Below are positions 18,994 to 27,612 of a DNA stretch of 44,370 nt, in pieces (positions within the stretch are counted from its first letter, which is position 1; every line of letters begins with the position of its first letter). The translations under genes were made by a program, and so were the position numbers. The notes beneath the pieces are model-generated. The model did no database searches. It saw nothing but the letters and a program-made list of their open reading frames with translations, and was not told the origin of the DNA. The stretch is from Alphaproteobacteria bacterium (GTDB lineage Bacteria > Pseudomonadota > Alphaproteobacteria > Caulobacterales > Aquidulcibacteraceae). The stretch is from assembly GCA_026400735.1 (NCBI GenBank), contig JAPLOL010000108.1, positions 1 to 44,370 on the forward strand. The letters are read 5' to 3'.

Positions 18994-20085
18994 ATGTCGC
19001 ACAATACGTTCGGCCACCTTTTCCGCGTCACCACTTGGGGCGAAAGCCACGGGCCGGCGCTCGGCTGCGTTGTCGACGGCTGCCCTCCGGGCCTGCCGCT
19101 GACGGTTGCCGACATTCAGTACTGGCTGAATCGCCGCGCGCCGGGTACGAGCCGCTTCGTCACGCAGCGGCGCGAACCCGATGAAGTGAAAATTCTCTCC
19201 GGTGTGTTCGAAGACGATCGCACCGACGGCCAAGTCACCACCGGCACGCCGATCTCGCTGATGATCGAAAACGTCGATCAACGCGGCAAAGACTACGACG
19301 ACATCCGCGACCTCTATCGCCCCGGCCACGCCGACTACGTCTACGACGCAAAATACGGCTTTCGCGATTATCGCGGCGGCGGGCGTTCATCCGCGCGCGA
19401 AACCGCAGCGCGCGTCGCCGCTGGCGCAGTGGCGCGGCGCATTCTTGGCGACATTCAGATCCGCGCCGCCGTCGTGCAAATCGGCAAAATCGCGATTGAT
19501 CGTTCGCGCTGGGATTGGGCCGAGACGGAGAACAACCCCTTCTGGTGCCCAGACGCCGAGACCGCAAAGCGCTGGGAAGAGCTGCTCGACGCCACGCGCA
19601 AAGACGGCAACTCAGTCGGCGCCATCGTTGAAGTGGAAGCAACGGGGGCGCCCGCAGGCTGGGGCGCGCCAGTTTACGGCAAGCTCGACGCCGAAATCGC
19701 CGGCGCGCTCATGAGCATCAACGCCGTCAAAGGTGTCGAGATTGGCGCTGGCTTCGGCGCGGCCGAACTCACGGGCATCGAGAACGCCGACGAAATGCGC
19801 GCCGGCAATGACGGCAAGCCGGTGTTTCTCTCGAACGCCGCAGGCGGCGTGCTCGGAGGCATTTCGACGGGCCAGCCAATCATCGCGCGCCTTGCGATCA
19901 AGCCGACTTCATCAATCCTCACCCCACGCCAGACCGTCACTCGTGACGGCCGGAACGCCGATATTTCCACCACGGGCCGTCACGATCCCTGCGTTGGCAT
20001 TCGCGGCGCACCGGTCGCGGAAGCCATGCTCGCCTGCGTCCTCGCCGACGCGATGCTACGCCATCGCGGGCAAACTGGCCGTTGA
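18994..20085 (+). CDS. aroC: Chorismate synthase
   Basis: Last step of the shikimate pathway: FMN-dependent 1,4-elimination of phosphate from EPSP to give chorismate. The protein has 363 residues, the normal length. Signatures: [18 protein letters not shown] near the start, [36 protein letters not shown] at about residue 128, and [18 protein letters not shown] near the end, with the two conserved His residues. ATG 18994. The 3' end overlaps the convergent membrane hydrolase gene by 30 nt (20056-20085), so the last ten codons are read on both strands. Confidence 0.97.
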   Translation: MSHNTFGHLFRVTTWGESHGPALGCVVDGCPPGLPLTVADIQYWLNRRAPGTSRFVTQRREPDEVKILSGVFEDDRTDGQVTTGTPISLMIENVDQRGKDYDDIRDLYRPGHADYVYDAKYGFRDYRGGGRSSARETAARVAAGAVARRILGDIQIRAAVVQIGKIAIDRSRWDWAETENNPFWCPDAETAKRWEELLDATRKDGNSVGAIVEVEATGAPAGWGAPVYGKLDAEIAGALMSINAVKGVEIGAGFGAAELTGIENADEMRAGNDGKPVFLSNAAGGVLGGISTGQPIIARLAIKPTSSILTPRQTVTRDGRNADISTTGRHDPCVGIRGAPVAEAMLACVLADAMLRHRGQTGR

Positions 20086-21486
20086 GCTAGGCGCCGGCGC
20101 CGGCGCCGCCGCGTGCGCGCTCTCACGCACCGTCCGCGCAATATGATCTCCCACAGCTACGGCCACTTCGGGTTGATCGAAATACGTCGTGTGGATGAGG
20201 CTATCCCACGTCATTGCATCGGTGGTCAGCGCAGTCAGCGACGCACTGGTATCGCCACCTACGGTGAACAGCGCCCAGCGATACTTGTCGATCAGATTGC
20301 CAGCAGCGCCGTTGGCGCCCTCCTGCATACGCGTCGCGCACTCGCCGCCCAGCACCAGCTCCTGCGTCGTGTGCGTATGCGAGCGCGGTGAGACCCCATA
20401 GAGCACCTGGTCGCCGTCGCGGCCCATGGCGACGCCGCGCATAACGCCGCCGACGAAACGGTTCATCGAGCCGCGCGTGCCAACTTCCTGCACCATGCCA
20501 CCGACAAAGAAGCGGTACACAAGATACACCACGGTGAAGATCGCCGGCGCGAGCAGCAGGCTCATCATGGTCATCACAACGATGTTGCTCGTGATGTCTT
20601 CGTCAGCGATCCCATCCATCATGCCCAACAAATCGCCGCGGCCAAAGCTGTAGGCCAGCGGATTGAACAGGCCGATAATCAGCACAGCAAGCACGCCGAA
20701 TGCAATCGCAGCGCCACGCGATCCTCGAAACAGGGCCCCACGCGGGAAAGGTTCAAGCTTCAATTCTTCGACCCGCTGCAGAAACGCGATAGCCTCGTCG
20801 TTCTGGTGCCAAAGACTAAAGATCGAGGTGCGCGTTCTGCCGCCTGTCTTGGGTCGAAGGATGCGGCGGATGCCTTGTCGCGACATGTGAAGCATGAACA
20901 ACGTGCATGGCCCAACGATCAGAACGTAGATCCCTGCGGCCATGAGTTCGGCCTGCTGGCTCTCCATCCCCATCAAGTTTTCACCGCTCAACGCGCCCCA
21001 CAGCAGGAGCGCGGCGATCAACGGGAACACCACCGCGCTCGCCCACGCGATGACCAAAAACAAAATGCCGGCAATGCGTTGCAGCGCGCCCGTGCGCACA
21101 TTGAAAAACGGCGTGCCGACCGTCGTCAGGCTATCGAACTTCTCTCGCGCAGCGTTGCGCCGAAGACCCCACTTCAACAACACCGCAGCATCGTTGGCGA
21201 CGTTGCCGCCGTGGCTATGGCCGACGACGTGGATGGTGTCGTACTTGTTGTAGAGCCCACGAATGCGGTCAGCGAGCTTGTCGGCGCCCCGTTCGCGCTC
21301 GAACGCGCTGTTCGCACCCGTCCACAGATGCGGGACGATTTCGCCGCTGATGCCCTGGCTGCTCAGATGCTGGAGCAAGCGCTGACTAAACTCCGAGCCG
21401 CGCTGAAACCACTTCGCGCCGTCCGCGCTTTCTGCCGTGTCTCCGGTGCCGTGCACGGTGACGATGGCGACCTTGCCTTCTGACAT
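20056..21486 (-). CDS. Membrane protein with alpha/beta-hydrolase-like domain
   Basis: A 476-residue protein. The N-terminus reads [13 protein letters not shown], a strand followed by an HG oxyanion-type turn, and the nucleophile elbow GHSHGG is at residues 89-94, so a lipase/esterase-like alpha/beta-hydrolase fold is likely. About four membrane spans interrupt it, near residues 139-166, 181-200, 258-280 and 302-328. A soluble C-terminal part contains [14 protein letters not shown], where His432 could complete the triad. The tail is Ala/Pro-rich (APAPAPSS) and comes from a GGCGCC hexamer run. GGGGAG lies 6 nt before ATG 21486. Substrate unknown. It overlaps aroC by 30 nt, tail to tail. Confidence 0.75.
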   Translation of the reverse strand: MSEGKVAIVTVHGTGDTAESADGAKWFQRGSEFSQRLLQHLSSQGISGEIVPHLWTGANSAFERERGADKLADRIRGLYNKYDTIHVVGHSHGGNVANDAAVLLKWGLRRNAAREKFDSLTTVGTPFFNVRTGALQRIAGILFLVIAWASAVVFPLIAALLLWGALSGENLMGMESQQAELMAAGIYVLIVGPCTLFMLHMSRQGIRRILRPKTGGRTRTSIFSLWHQNDEAIAFLQRVEELKLEPFPRGALFRGSRGAAIAFGVLAVLIIGLFNPLAYSFGRGDLLGMMDGIADEDITSNIVVMTMMSLLLAPAIFTVVYLVYRFFVGGMVQEVGTRGSMNRFVGGVMRGVAMGRDGDQVLYGVSPRSHTHTTQELVLGGECATRMQEGANGAAGNLIDKYRWALFTVGGDTSASLTALTTDAMTWDSLIHTTYFDQPEVAVAVGDHIARTVRESAHAAAPAPAPSSTASLPAMA

Positions 21487-21550
21487 GTCCCACTCCCCTT
21501 AGGGCCGAGGTTACGGCGCTGAGAGGTTCGGGGCAATCACAGCCGCTAGG

Positions 21551-21754
21551 TCAGCCGCCACGCGCGGCGGTCATGCGGTCCTTCAGCATGATCTGGAAGA
21601 ACGCGTCATTCGTCAGTTTCCGGACGATCACATCCGGCGATCCTTCTTCGACAAGCGCCGCGCCCAACGAGGCCCAAGTGTCGTAATTGCCGGTCTCGGC
21701 GAGTTCGTAGGCGCGTGTGCGAAGGGCGGCGAGCGGATCGTCTTTGTCTGGCAT
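21551..21754 (-). CDS. Small hypothetical protein (67 aa)
   Basis: ATG 21754 gives MPDKDDPLAALRTRAYE and a predicted helical protein with TWASLGAALVEEG and a basic tail MLKDRMTAARGG. No signal or membrane span. A GTG at 21817 would add 21 residues but overlaps the divergent gene start and lacks a Shine-Dalgarno, so I prefer the shorter form; neither start has a strong ribosome binding site. It lies 64 nt upstream of the membrane hydrolase on the same strand and diverges from the tandem membrane-protein pair. Function unknown. Confidence 0.55.
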   Translation of the reverse strand: MPDKDDPLAALRTRAYELAETGNYDTWASLGAALVEEGSPDVIVRKLTNDAFFQIMLKDRMTAARGG

Positions 21755-21804
21755 TGGCGAGCGAACGCGCGTAAAAGGAGAAGCGTTCCTGTGGGGATCG
21801 GGAA

Positions 21805-22332
21805 ATGTTACGGACACGAAAACAATCTCGACGTCGCCGGCGCGTTTCGTTCAAGCAACGCATGACCGAGATCGGCCCGCGCCTGCACACGGCATTCCGT
21901 AAAGCGCGCGTCGCACTGTGGCGCTTCAAGCGCAGCCCCGGGCAACAAGATCGCGCAGCAATGGTCGCGACATTTGCTTTCATTGGACTTTTCGCGATCG
22001 GCAGCGTCGACGCGATCATCACCGGCGGCGCCGATTTTGCGCCCGGTTCGGCCTATGCCTCGGAGTATCGCCCTACTCGCGTGGCGCCTGTCGCCCAGCC
22101 CGTGGCTGATACGCTGGCGGTAGAGGAAGAAGTGGCTTCGACCGAGACGCTGAAGTCGGCCGGTGAGGTCGACTACAGCTTCACAAGCGAAGAATTGCTG
22201 GGCGGTCCAGAACCAGCCGCCTTGGCCGCCGTGGAGGAGCCTGCGGCGGTTGCGGAGTTTTCGTTCGAAGACCTGAAGAGCGGGCATTCCGATCCAGCCG
22301 CCGCCGCCGAGACAGACGACACCATTCTCTAA
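21805..22332 (+). CDS. Single-pass membrane protein, first of a tandem paralogous pair
   Basis: A 175-residue protein. The N-terminus (1-50) is strongly basic (RTRKQSRRRRR, then FRKARVALWRFKR), followed by a membrane helix at about residues 52-72, FAFIGLFAIGSVDAIITGG. The rest (80-175) is acidic, Ala/Glu-rich and probably extended, with DYSFTSEELLGG and FSFEDLKSG as two short related motifs. The charge pattern predicts N-in and an acidic periplasmic or outside tail. The helix plus TGGADFA matches residues 18-40 of the next gene's product, so the two are paralogues. A purine-rich GGGATCGGGAA precedes ATG 21805. No known family; role unknown. Confidence 0.7.
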   Translation: MLRTRKQSRRRRRVSFKQRMTEIGPRLHTAFRKARVALWRFKRSPGQQDRAAMVATFAFIGLFAIGSVDAIITGGADFAPGSAYASEYRPTRVAPVAQPVADTLAVEEEVASTETLKSAGEVDYSFTSEELLGGPEPAALAAVEEPAAVAEFSFEDLKSGHSDPAAAAETDDTIL

Positions 22333-22400
22333 CTGCGTTCGTAAGCGCCTAGCTGGAACGAAGGCCCAGGCCTCGCGTTTGTCGCGCGGAGGCCGACGGC

Positions 22401-22895
22401 ATGTTCGATGACAATCCGGTTCTGAAAGAGCGCCTGATGGGCGTTGGCGCGTTCGCCGGCATTGCCATGTTCGCGCTGGGTGCTGTGGACGTGCTGGTAA
22501 CCGGCGGATTCGACTTTGCAGACGAGCGCGCCCCGTATGACCGCGCGCAGCCTAGCGCCTACGTGCAAGTGGTCGACGCGGCCGAGTATGTCAGCGATCA
22601 GGTTCAGCGCATCTCATGGAACGACACATTCTCGATCGGCGAGGCGCAAGCGGCGACGACCGAAGATCTCGTCGGCGAGAACGACGGTTCGCCGACACCT
22701 GAAGTCTCGCAAACGTCAGATGATGAGCTTCTGCAGGCCGTCGCTGCGCTCTACGCGGGACGGCCCGCTGAGGACGAAGCATCCGCCGATCAGGCACATT
22801 CCGCCGAAGCGTATTCCAACGAGGCGTACGCGGATGATTATCCAGCGGAAGACGAGAAGCTCGCTAGCGCTTCCGAAAACGCGTCACCTTGGTGA
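22401..22895 (+). CDS. Single-pass membrane protein, second of a tandem paralogous pair
   Basis: A 164-residue protein with a short N-terminus, a membrane helix at about residues 11-34 (FAGIAMFALGAVDVLVTGG) continuing into FDFADERAPYDR, then a long acidic Ala/Glu/Asp/Ser-rich tail with EAYSNEAYADDYPAED-type repetitiveness. The helix and its TGG-x-DFA exit match the preceding gene. Unlike that protein it lacks the basic N-terminal extension. GGAGG lies 9 nt before ATG 22401, and 68 nt separate the two genes, so they probably share a transcript. The 3' end overlaps the convergent methyltransferase by 32 nt. Function unknown. Confidence 0.7.
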   Translation: MFDDNPVLKERLMGVGAFAGIAMFALGAVDVLVTGGFDFADERAPYDRAQPSAYVQVVDAAEYVSDQVQRISWNDTFSIGEAQAATTEDLVGENDGSPTPEVSQTSDDELLQAVAALYAGRPAEDEASADQAHSAEAYSNEAYADDYPAEDEKLASASENASPW

Positions 22896-23919
22896 GGAAA
22901 GCGAGTTCAGTTTCTTCGACGGTGAAGCCATGCTCGCCGAACAGCACCTTGAAATCTTCTTTCAAGTAAGACGTGAAATACGGTTCGTGAAAACCGACTG
23001 GGAAGTATTCCAACATCCGATCGAGATCAGCCGCGTCGCCGGTCTGAATTGAATCCGCTAGCACGAGTGTTGCGCCGGGCTTTAGCACCCGAGCAATTTC
23101 TCGCGCCGCATCACGACGCACGCGCGGCGGTAGTTCGTGAAAGAGATACACACACGTAGCGGCGTCGAAGCTCGCGTCTTCGAACGGCGCCTGCTCAATA
23201 GCGCCGTTGACGATTTCGACGTGTGGCCAAGCGACCAGACGCTTGCGCGCTTCTTCGCAGTACGCCGGCGAAAGATCGAGACCTGTCGCGGGAATGCGCG
23301 GATACGCGGCGAGCACTTGACTTAAGAAGCGGCCGTTGCCTGACGCCACATCCAGCAATTGCACTTTACGCTGATCGGTGCCGCGAATAGCGCGCGCAAG
23401 TGAGCCAAGCGTAATGCGGCGCATCGCGTCGGCGGCGCCGCCGAACAGGATCTCCACCTGTGTGTCGTAGAGCTTGGCGCTGTCTTGGCTCAGCCAGCCG
23501 CCCGTCTGGTAGTGGAAGTTCTGCAGATAGTACGTGGGGTAGCGGCCGTCGCCCTTGGCTTGCTCACGCACTTCTGTGCCATCGCGCTCCATGCGGCGTT
23601 GATCGACGTTGGGCAAATCGCGGAAGAAATTCGCGGAGCTGCGCAGGGCTTCGATGGCGCGCGTGAGGCGGATATCGTCGGGCGCCGGATAGTAGCCTGC
23701 TTCAATATTGGCGCGATCTTTCGCGAACAAATCCAAGAAAGCAGTGCGAATGCTCTGGGCATCGCCCTCCGGCGCTTGTGGCTCAAACTTTGGCTCACCC
23801 GGCCGGTTGAACGGGCCAGATATGCGACGCGCAAGCAGATACTGGCTCATATACCAAGCGACGCGCGCGCCCTGGGCGGCGGCGTAACGGGCGCGGCCGA
23901 TATCGCGCAACAAGCTCAT
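22864..23919 (-). CDS. Class I SAM-dependent methyltransferase
   Basis: A 351-residue protein. Residues about 1-170 form a helical domain with no clear family; the C-terminal half is a Rossmann-fold methyltransferase with motif I LLDVASGNGRFLSQV, the acidic post-I residue in ATGLDLSP, motif II DAATCVYLFHELP and a final beta strand with GHTFG-like GEHGFTVEE. A small-molecule substrate (quinone- or lipid-like) is more likely than nucleic acid, but this is inference. I chose ATG 23919 (MSLLRDIGRARY); the longer frame to 23961 adds only basic low-quality residues. It is last in the minus-strand cluster that starts at 26961. Confidence 0.83.
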   Translation of the reverse strand: MSLLRDIGRARYAAAQGARVAWYMSQYLLARRISGPFNRPGEPKFEPQAPEGDAQSIRTAFLDLFAKDRANIEAGYYPAPDDIRLTRAIEALRSSANFFRDLPNVDQRRMERDGTEVREQAKGDGRYPTYYLQNFHYQTGGWLSQDSAKLYDTQVEILFGGAADAMRRITLGSLARAIRGTDQRKVQLLDVASGNGRFLSQVLAAYPRIPATGLDLSPAYCEEARKRLVAWPHVEIVNGAIEQAPFEDASFDAATCVYLFHELPPRVRRDAAREIARVLKPGATLVLADSIQTGDAADLDRMLEYFPVGFHEPYFTSYLKEDFKVLFGEHGFTVEETELAFLTKVTRFRKR

Positions 23920-23997
23920 GGGCCGAATGTAGCGCGCCTGCGCCCGCCTCTCCACCCGCACCAGCGTCGCACGCGGGGCATTTCTGTGACTTTCGCC

Positions 23998-24384
23998 TCA
24001 GGCCCCGAGCTTTGCCTGGATCAGAGGAGCGCACCTCTCACGTAGCAGTTCAACCAATTCCGGATCCATGAACTGGTACTCGTCTGGCACGTCGAGCACA
24101 TGCAGGTCCTTGAACCGTGTCTCTTCGCGAAACTCCGCTTTGATCCGCGACTTATGCTTTTCCTCCATGACGAAAATCAGATCAGCCCAGCGCAGATCAG
24201 CAACCGTCACGCGCCGACGCGCGCTGCGGCTCGTCCCGGCGGAGCGCACATGGACGCCGGCCTGTCCGCGCCAGACTTGCTCTCCTGTCGGGCTGCGCCA
24301 CTGATTGCGGCTGCAGATGAAAAGGACGTTCAATGCGTTCGTTTCAGTCAAGAGCTTGGCCCACTCAGTGTTCGGCCAAACCAT
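23998..24384 (-). CDS. Low-molecular-weight protein tyrosine phosphatase-like protein
   Basis: Cytosolic phosphatase-like protein, 128 residues from ATG 24384. The catalytic loop is LFICSRNQWRSPT, a Cys-x5-Arg loop near the N-terminus as in LMW-PTPs, and the general-acid region is DVPDEYQFMDPEL near residue 110. The 'CSRNQWRSPT' variant replaces the usual CxGNxCRSP and marks a short subfamily of about 110 residues. Homologues of that length would start near TTG 24333, so the true start may be there; neither start has a good Shine-Dalgarno. Substrate unknown. Confidence 0.78.
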   Translation of the reverse strand: MVWPNTEWAKLLTETNALNVLFICSRNQWRSPTGEQVWRGQAGVHVRSAGTSRSARRRVTVADLRWADLIFVMEEKHKSRIKAEFREETRFKDLHVLDVPDEYQFMDPELVELLRERCAPLIQAKLGA

Positions 24385-24610
24385 GCCGAGCTGTTGCGCG
24401 CGACGTAGTTTGACGCTCCTGGTATAGAGCAGCTTCCACGATTTCTCGCGCTTCGCAGATGGCGTCTGCAAGCAATGCCTTGCGTGCCTGCGCGCTGCAA
24501 GCGACGCCAAGCCAACGTACGTTGGGACGACATGATATTTTTCCTGTGTTTGCGGGGTCAGCAGCCGCGGCAACACAGAACGGAGCGCTGTTAGCAATCA
24601 GCGCGCATTT

Positions 24611-25081
24611 TTACAACTTAGAAATGTCCAGATTTGCCAGCCGTTCGCGACGCTCTGCGTAGCGTTCACCAAGAGCGGCCGTACCGAGGAATATCCCTAG
24701 AATTCGCTCGGCCGTAGCATAGTCGGTCACGTCCGCGCCGAGAACCAAGATGTTGGCATCGCCGTGCTGGCGGGCCCAACCGGCCTCGTCTTCGGTATGG
24801 ACGAGCGTCGCCCTGATGAAAGGAAAGCGGTTGGCCGTCATCGCCATCATCTGGCCGCTACCGCATATGCCGATAGCGAAATCCGAGCGCTTCGCCCTGA
24901 GTTCAGCCGCCAATCGCAGCGCATAGTCCATCGCATCGACGCGCTCGGTGGCGCTGTCGGTCCCGCAATCTTTGACGCCATAGCCATTGGCGACCAACCA
25001 CTGCGTGAGCCGCGCCTTCAAAGCGACACCGCGATGGTCGGCCGCGATCGCGATGGGCTTGCCGGTCAACGTCTGCACCAT
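24611..25081 (-). CDS. rpiB: Ribose-5-phosphate isomerase B (RpiB/LacAB family)
   Basis: Aldose-ketose isomerase of 156 residues, interconverting ribose 5-phosphate and ribulose 5-phosphate. Motifs: IAADHRGVALKARL at the N-terminus (phosphate-binding and catalytic region), GICGSGQMM with the catalytic Cys, ANRFPFIRATLVH, and HGDANILVLGAD. The GICGSGQM loop differs from the commoner GTGIG/GSGIG form, so a related sugar phosphate is possible. It begins 6 nt after the YcgN-like gene stop, hence the same operon. The frame stays open for 82 codons beyond its TAA, an oddity discussed in the findings. Confidence 0.9.
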   Translation of the reverse strand: MVQTLTGKPIAIAADHRGVALKARLTQWLVANGYGVKDCGTDSATERVDAMDYALRLAAELRAKRSDFAIGICGSGQMMAMTANRFPFIRATLVHTEDEAGWARQHGDANILVLGADVTDYATAERILGIFLGTAALGERYAERRERLANLDISKL

Positions 25082-25087
25082 GCCGAC

Positions 25088-25654
25088 CTAAGCCCTCACG
25101 CGCCTGCGCCGGCGATACTTGGCAGGCGGTTTTTCCAACGGTGTCGGCCAGCGTGTGATGCGCTTGATGAGGCCCGGCATTTTCAGCCGACCTTCCGGCC
25201 GCGTTTTGTTGCGTACCGAAGCTTTGGAATCGTGAACGCTGTCTTCGCTACCGGAAATCAGCGGGTGCCACCAGAAGAGATCCTTGCCCTCGGACACCAG
25301 ACGATACGCGCACGTGCGCGGCAGCCAGTCGAGCTTCGGCACATTCTTCGGCGTGAGTTTGACGCAATCGGGCACGTATTGTTTGCGGTTGGCGTAATCG
25401 CTGCACCCGCAAGTCTTGGTGTCGAAGAGCTTACACGAGACGTCCGTGAGATAGAGTTCGTTGGTGTCGGCGTCTTCGATCGAGATAACGCAGCACTTGC
25501 TGCACCGATCGCACAGCGCTTCCCATTCGCGCTCCGACATCTCGGTCAGCTTTTTGCGCCGCCAGTAGCCGTCTTCGAGCGGAGCGGCGTCCGCAACCGG
25601 ATCGCGCTTGCGGCGCGAGCGCTCATAGTCGAGGAGCGTGGTTTTGGTGCTCAT
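25088..25654 (-). CDS. YcgN-family cysteine-cluster protein
   Basis: A 188-residue protein of the YcgN/YkgJ zinc- or iron-binding cysteine-cluster group. The cysteine pattern is CDRCSKCC near residue 48, then VSCKLFD, CGCSDY, PDCVKL and RTCAYR, with WWHPLISG near the C-terminus, all typical of YcgN. The function of this family is unknown. The C-terminal tail is very basic ([10 protein letters not shown]). Its ATG overlaps the stop of the RNA methyltransferase gene by 4 nt (25651-25654), and rpiB follows after 6 nt, so the three genes are tightly coupled. Confidence 0.88.
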   Translation of the reverse strand: MSTKTTLLDYERSRRKRDPVADAAPLEDGYWRRKKLTEMSEREWEALCDRCSKCCVISIEDADTNELYLTDVSCKLFDTKTCGCSDYANRKQYVPDCVKLTPKNVPKLDWLPRTCAYRLVSEGKDLFWWHPLISGSEDSVHDSKASVRNKTRPEGRLKMPGLIKRITRWPTPLEKPPAKYRRRRRVRA

Positions 25655-26961
25655 CGCTCGAAAGCTCCAACGAGTTCGATGTGCGGGCTCCAGCGAAATT
25701 GATCGACAGGCGTGAGTTTGGTCAACGTGAAGCCGTGTTCGATCAGAACTTTGATGTCGCGTGCAAAACTGGCCGGATCGCAGGACACGTAGGCGAGCTT
25801 GCGGATCGGTGCGCGGGCAATCTGTTCGGCCTGTTGGCGAGCGCCCGAGCGCGGCGGATCGATCACAGCGGCGTCAAACTTTTTCATCTCGAGCGTGGAG
25901 AGCGGCGTGCGCAACAAATCACGGCGCAAGATGCTGATTTCCTTCAATGCGCCGCCAGCGCCATCTGACGCCTTCTTCAACGCCGTCAGCATTTCGCTGT
26001 CGCCCTCGGCAGCGAGAACTTCGGCGTGCTCAGCGATCCGCAGCGCAAAAGTGCCAATGCCGGAAAACAGGTCAACGACGCGCTTGGCGCCCTGCACCGC
26101 TTCAAGCGTGAGCCGCGCCAACGTCTCTTCGCCGAGCGCGGTCGGCTGCAAAAACGCGCCAGGCGGCGGACTGACAACGGCTTTGCCCATGCGCAATGTC
26201 GGCTTGGCCCGCTCAACGATCGGATCGCCATCAAACGAAAGCCGCGCGAGGTTCAACGCGTTCGCCTCCGCGATCAGCTTTTCCAACTGCGCACGATTGA
26301 GCAGATCGACCCGGCCCGCGCCCTTGATGGAAATATCAACGCCGCTATCGGTCAGCAGACATTGCATCGTGATTTCGCCGCGCGCCGGCAGCGCGAGTTC
26401 AGCCAAAGGCGCGAGCTTCAACACCGTCGCCTCAAGTTGCGGCGCCAGCACCGGGCATTGCGTGATCGGGGTCAGACGCGCGCCGCCGCGTTCAATGAAA
26501 CCGATGCGAACTTGGTTGTTCTGGCGCGCGGCGTGGAGCGCGGCGCGGCGACGGCCCTCGCCCCAGGCCGCGATGGTTGGCTCAACATGGACGCCACCGA
26601 AGCCGCGCTTAGTCAGCGCCTCAATCACCTGCTCGCGCTTCCACGCGAGGTAAGGTTCATCCGCCCAGTGCTGCAGCTGGCAACCGCCGCATCGGCCGAA
26701 ATGCCGGCACGCGGGCTCCTGACGCTCGGAGCTAGCGCGAAGCACCTCCAGCAACTCAGCCCGGCCGCCTGCGACGCGGGCGCGCACCTGTTCGCCAGGC
26801 AATGCGTACGGCGTGTAGATGGGTCCCGCTTCTCCCTCAGCGGTTGAATCACCGCGCGATCCGACAGCCGAAATCTCCAGCACCCGCTCCTCTGCGGCCG
26901 GAATATCGGCCTTCCGGGCCTGTTGGGGCCGGGACCGGGAAAGGCGGTTCATACGCTTCAT
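25651..26961 (-). CDS. 23S rRNA/tRNA (uracil-5-)-methyltransferase, TrmA/RlmD family
   Basis: SAM-dependent m5U methyltransferase of 436 residues. An N-terminal TRAM-like region (to about residue 75) precedes the iron-sulfur cysteines C85, C91 and C94 in CRHFGRCGGCQLQHW, with a fourth Cys in TQCPVL near 169. The methyltransferase core shows VVDLFSGIGTFALRIAE, the DPPRSGA loop, and the catalytic YVSCDPASFARD. Comparable proteins modify U747 or U1939 of 23S rRNA, or tRNA U54; the exact site cannot be decided by eye. It heads the minus-strand operon and diverges from the glycine-zipper gene across 55 nt. Confidence 0.9.
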   Translation of the reverse strand: MKRMNRLSRSRPQQARKADIPAAEERVLEISAVGSRGDSTAEGEAGPIYTPYALPGEQVRARVAGGRAELLEVLRASSERQEPACRHFGRCGGCQLQHWADEPYLAWKREQVIEALTKRGFGGVHVEPTIAAWGEGRRRAALHAARQNNQVRIGFIERGGARLTPITQCPVLAPQLEATVLKLAPLAELALPARGEITMQCLLTDSGVDISIKGAGRVDLLNRAQLEKLIAEANALNLARLSFDGDPIVERAKPTLRMGKAVVSPPPGAFLQPTALGEETLARLTLEAVQGAKRVVDLFSGIGTFALRIAEHAEVLAAEGDSEMLTALKKASDGAGGALKEISILRRDLLRTPLSTLEMKKFDAAVIDPPRSGARQQAEQIARAPIRKLAYVSCDPASFARDIKVLIEHGFTLTKLTPVDQFRWSPHIELVGAFER

Positions 26962-27016
26962 GTGCCGTTCAGACTGGATTTGCTTATCTCTAGCTCAAGT
27001 TAAAGGAGCTACCCAA

Positions 27017-27568
27017 ATGCGCCGTCACCTTCTCACCGCTGCCGCTGTTGCGACCGCCCTGGTGGCGTTTGCCCAACCGGCGTCGGCTCAGCAATACCGC
27101 AGCTATCACGACGAGCATGTCTCGACGCAGCAACAATGTCAGACTTCGCGGAATAACCGCACGGCTGGCGGCGCTGTGATCGGCGGCGTCATCGGCGCTC
27201 TGCTGGGTCGCGAAGTCGCGGACCGCGGCGTTCGTGGCGAAGGCGCAGGCCTTGGTGCGGTTGTCGGCGCAGTTGCCGGTGGCGCCGTTGGCCGCTCGAC
27301 CGCCCGCTGCGATCAGGTTCAAGGCCAGTACGACCAATACGGTCGCCCAGTCGCCTACGGTCAGCAACCGTATTACGGCAACGAAGGCGGCTATCGCGAC
27401 GACGATCTCTACGGCGGCCCGAACGATGACGGTTACTATCGCGGCGACGATCGCGACTGCCGCATGGGTCAACAAATCACGCGCGCCCCGAACGGCCGCG
27501 AATATCGCGAAGACGTTTTGATGTGCCGTGGCGACGACGGTGAGTGGCGCCCGGAATACCAGCGCTAA
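27017..27568 (+). CDS. Glycine-zipper 2TM-domain outer-membrane/periplasmic protein
   Basis: A 183-residue exported protein. A signal peptide covers residues 1-24 (ALVAFAQPASA/QQ). Residues about 48-92 form a glycine-zipper module, GGAVIGGVIGALLGREV and GLGAVVGAVAGGAVGRST, as in Rickettsia 17-kDa antigen-like proteins. The C-terminal part is Tyr/Gly/Asp-rich (GNEGGYRDDDLYGG), then a compact module ending EDVLMCRGDDGEWRP, with Cys in DCRMG and LMCRG that may pair. A strong Shine-Dalgarno AAAGGAG at 27002-27008 fixes ATG 27017. The gene is monocistronic, with a strong terminator 45 nt after its stop. Role in envelope structure or stress is presumed from the family. Confidence 0.88.
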   Translation: MRRHLLTAAAVATALVAFAQPASAQQYRSYHDEHVSTQQQCQTSRNNRTAGGAVIGGVIGALLGREVADRGVRGEGAGLGAVVGAVAGGAVGRSTARCDQVQGQYDQYGRPVAYGQQPYYGNEGGYRDDDLYGGPNDDGYYRGDDRDCRMGQQITRAPNGREYREDVLMCRGDDGEWRPEYQR

Positions 27569-27612
27569 GCAATCTCCATAGGTTGAACCCAACCTAGTAC
27601 GCAGTGACTGAA

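Noticed and set aside
18319-19329. 336-residue minus-strand ORF opposite the HExxH and aroC genes
   Set aside because: It spans the antisense of two genes with clear family motifs and reads as repetitive Arg/Ala/Glu. Shadow ORF.
24348-24533. Plus SD-like ATG ORF of 61 residues (MSSQRTLAW...) behind rpiB
   Set aside because: The C-terminal half is Ser/Arg-rich and unlike a folded protein, and a better-looking frame overlaps it. I keep it only as part of a frameshift hypothesis, not as a gene.
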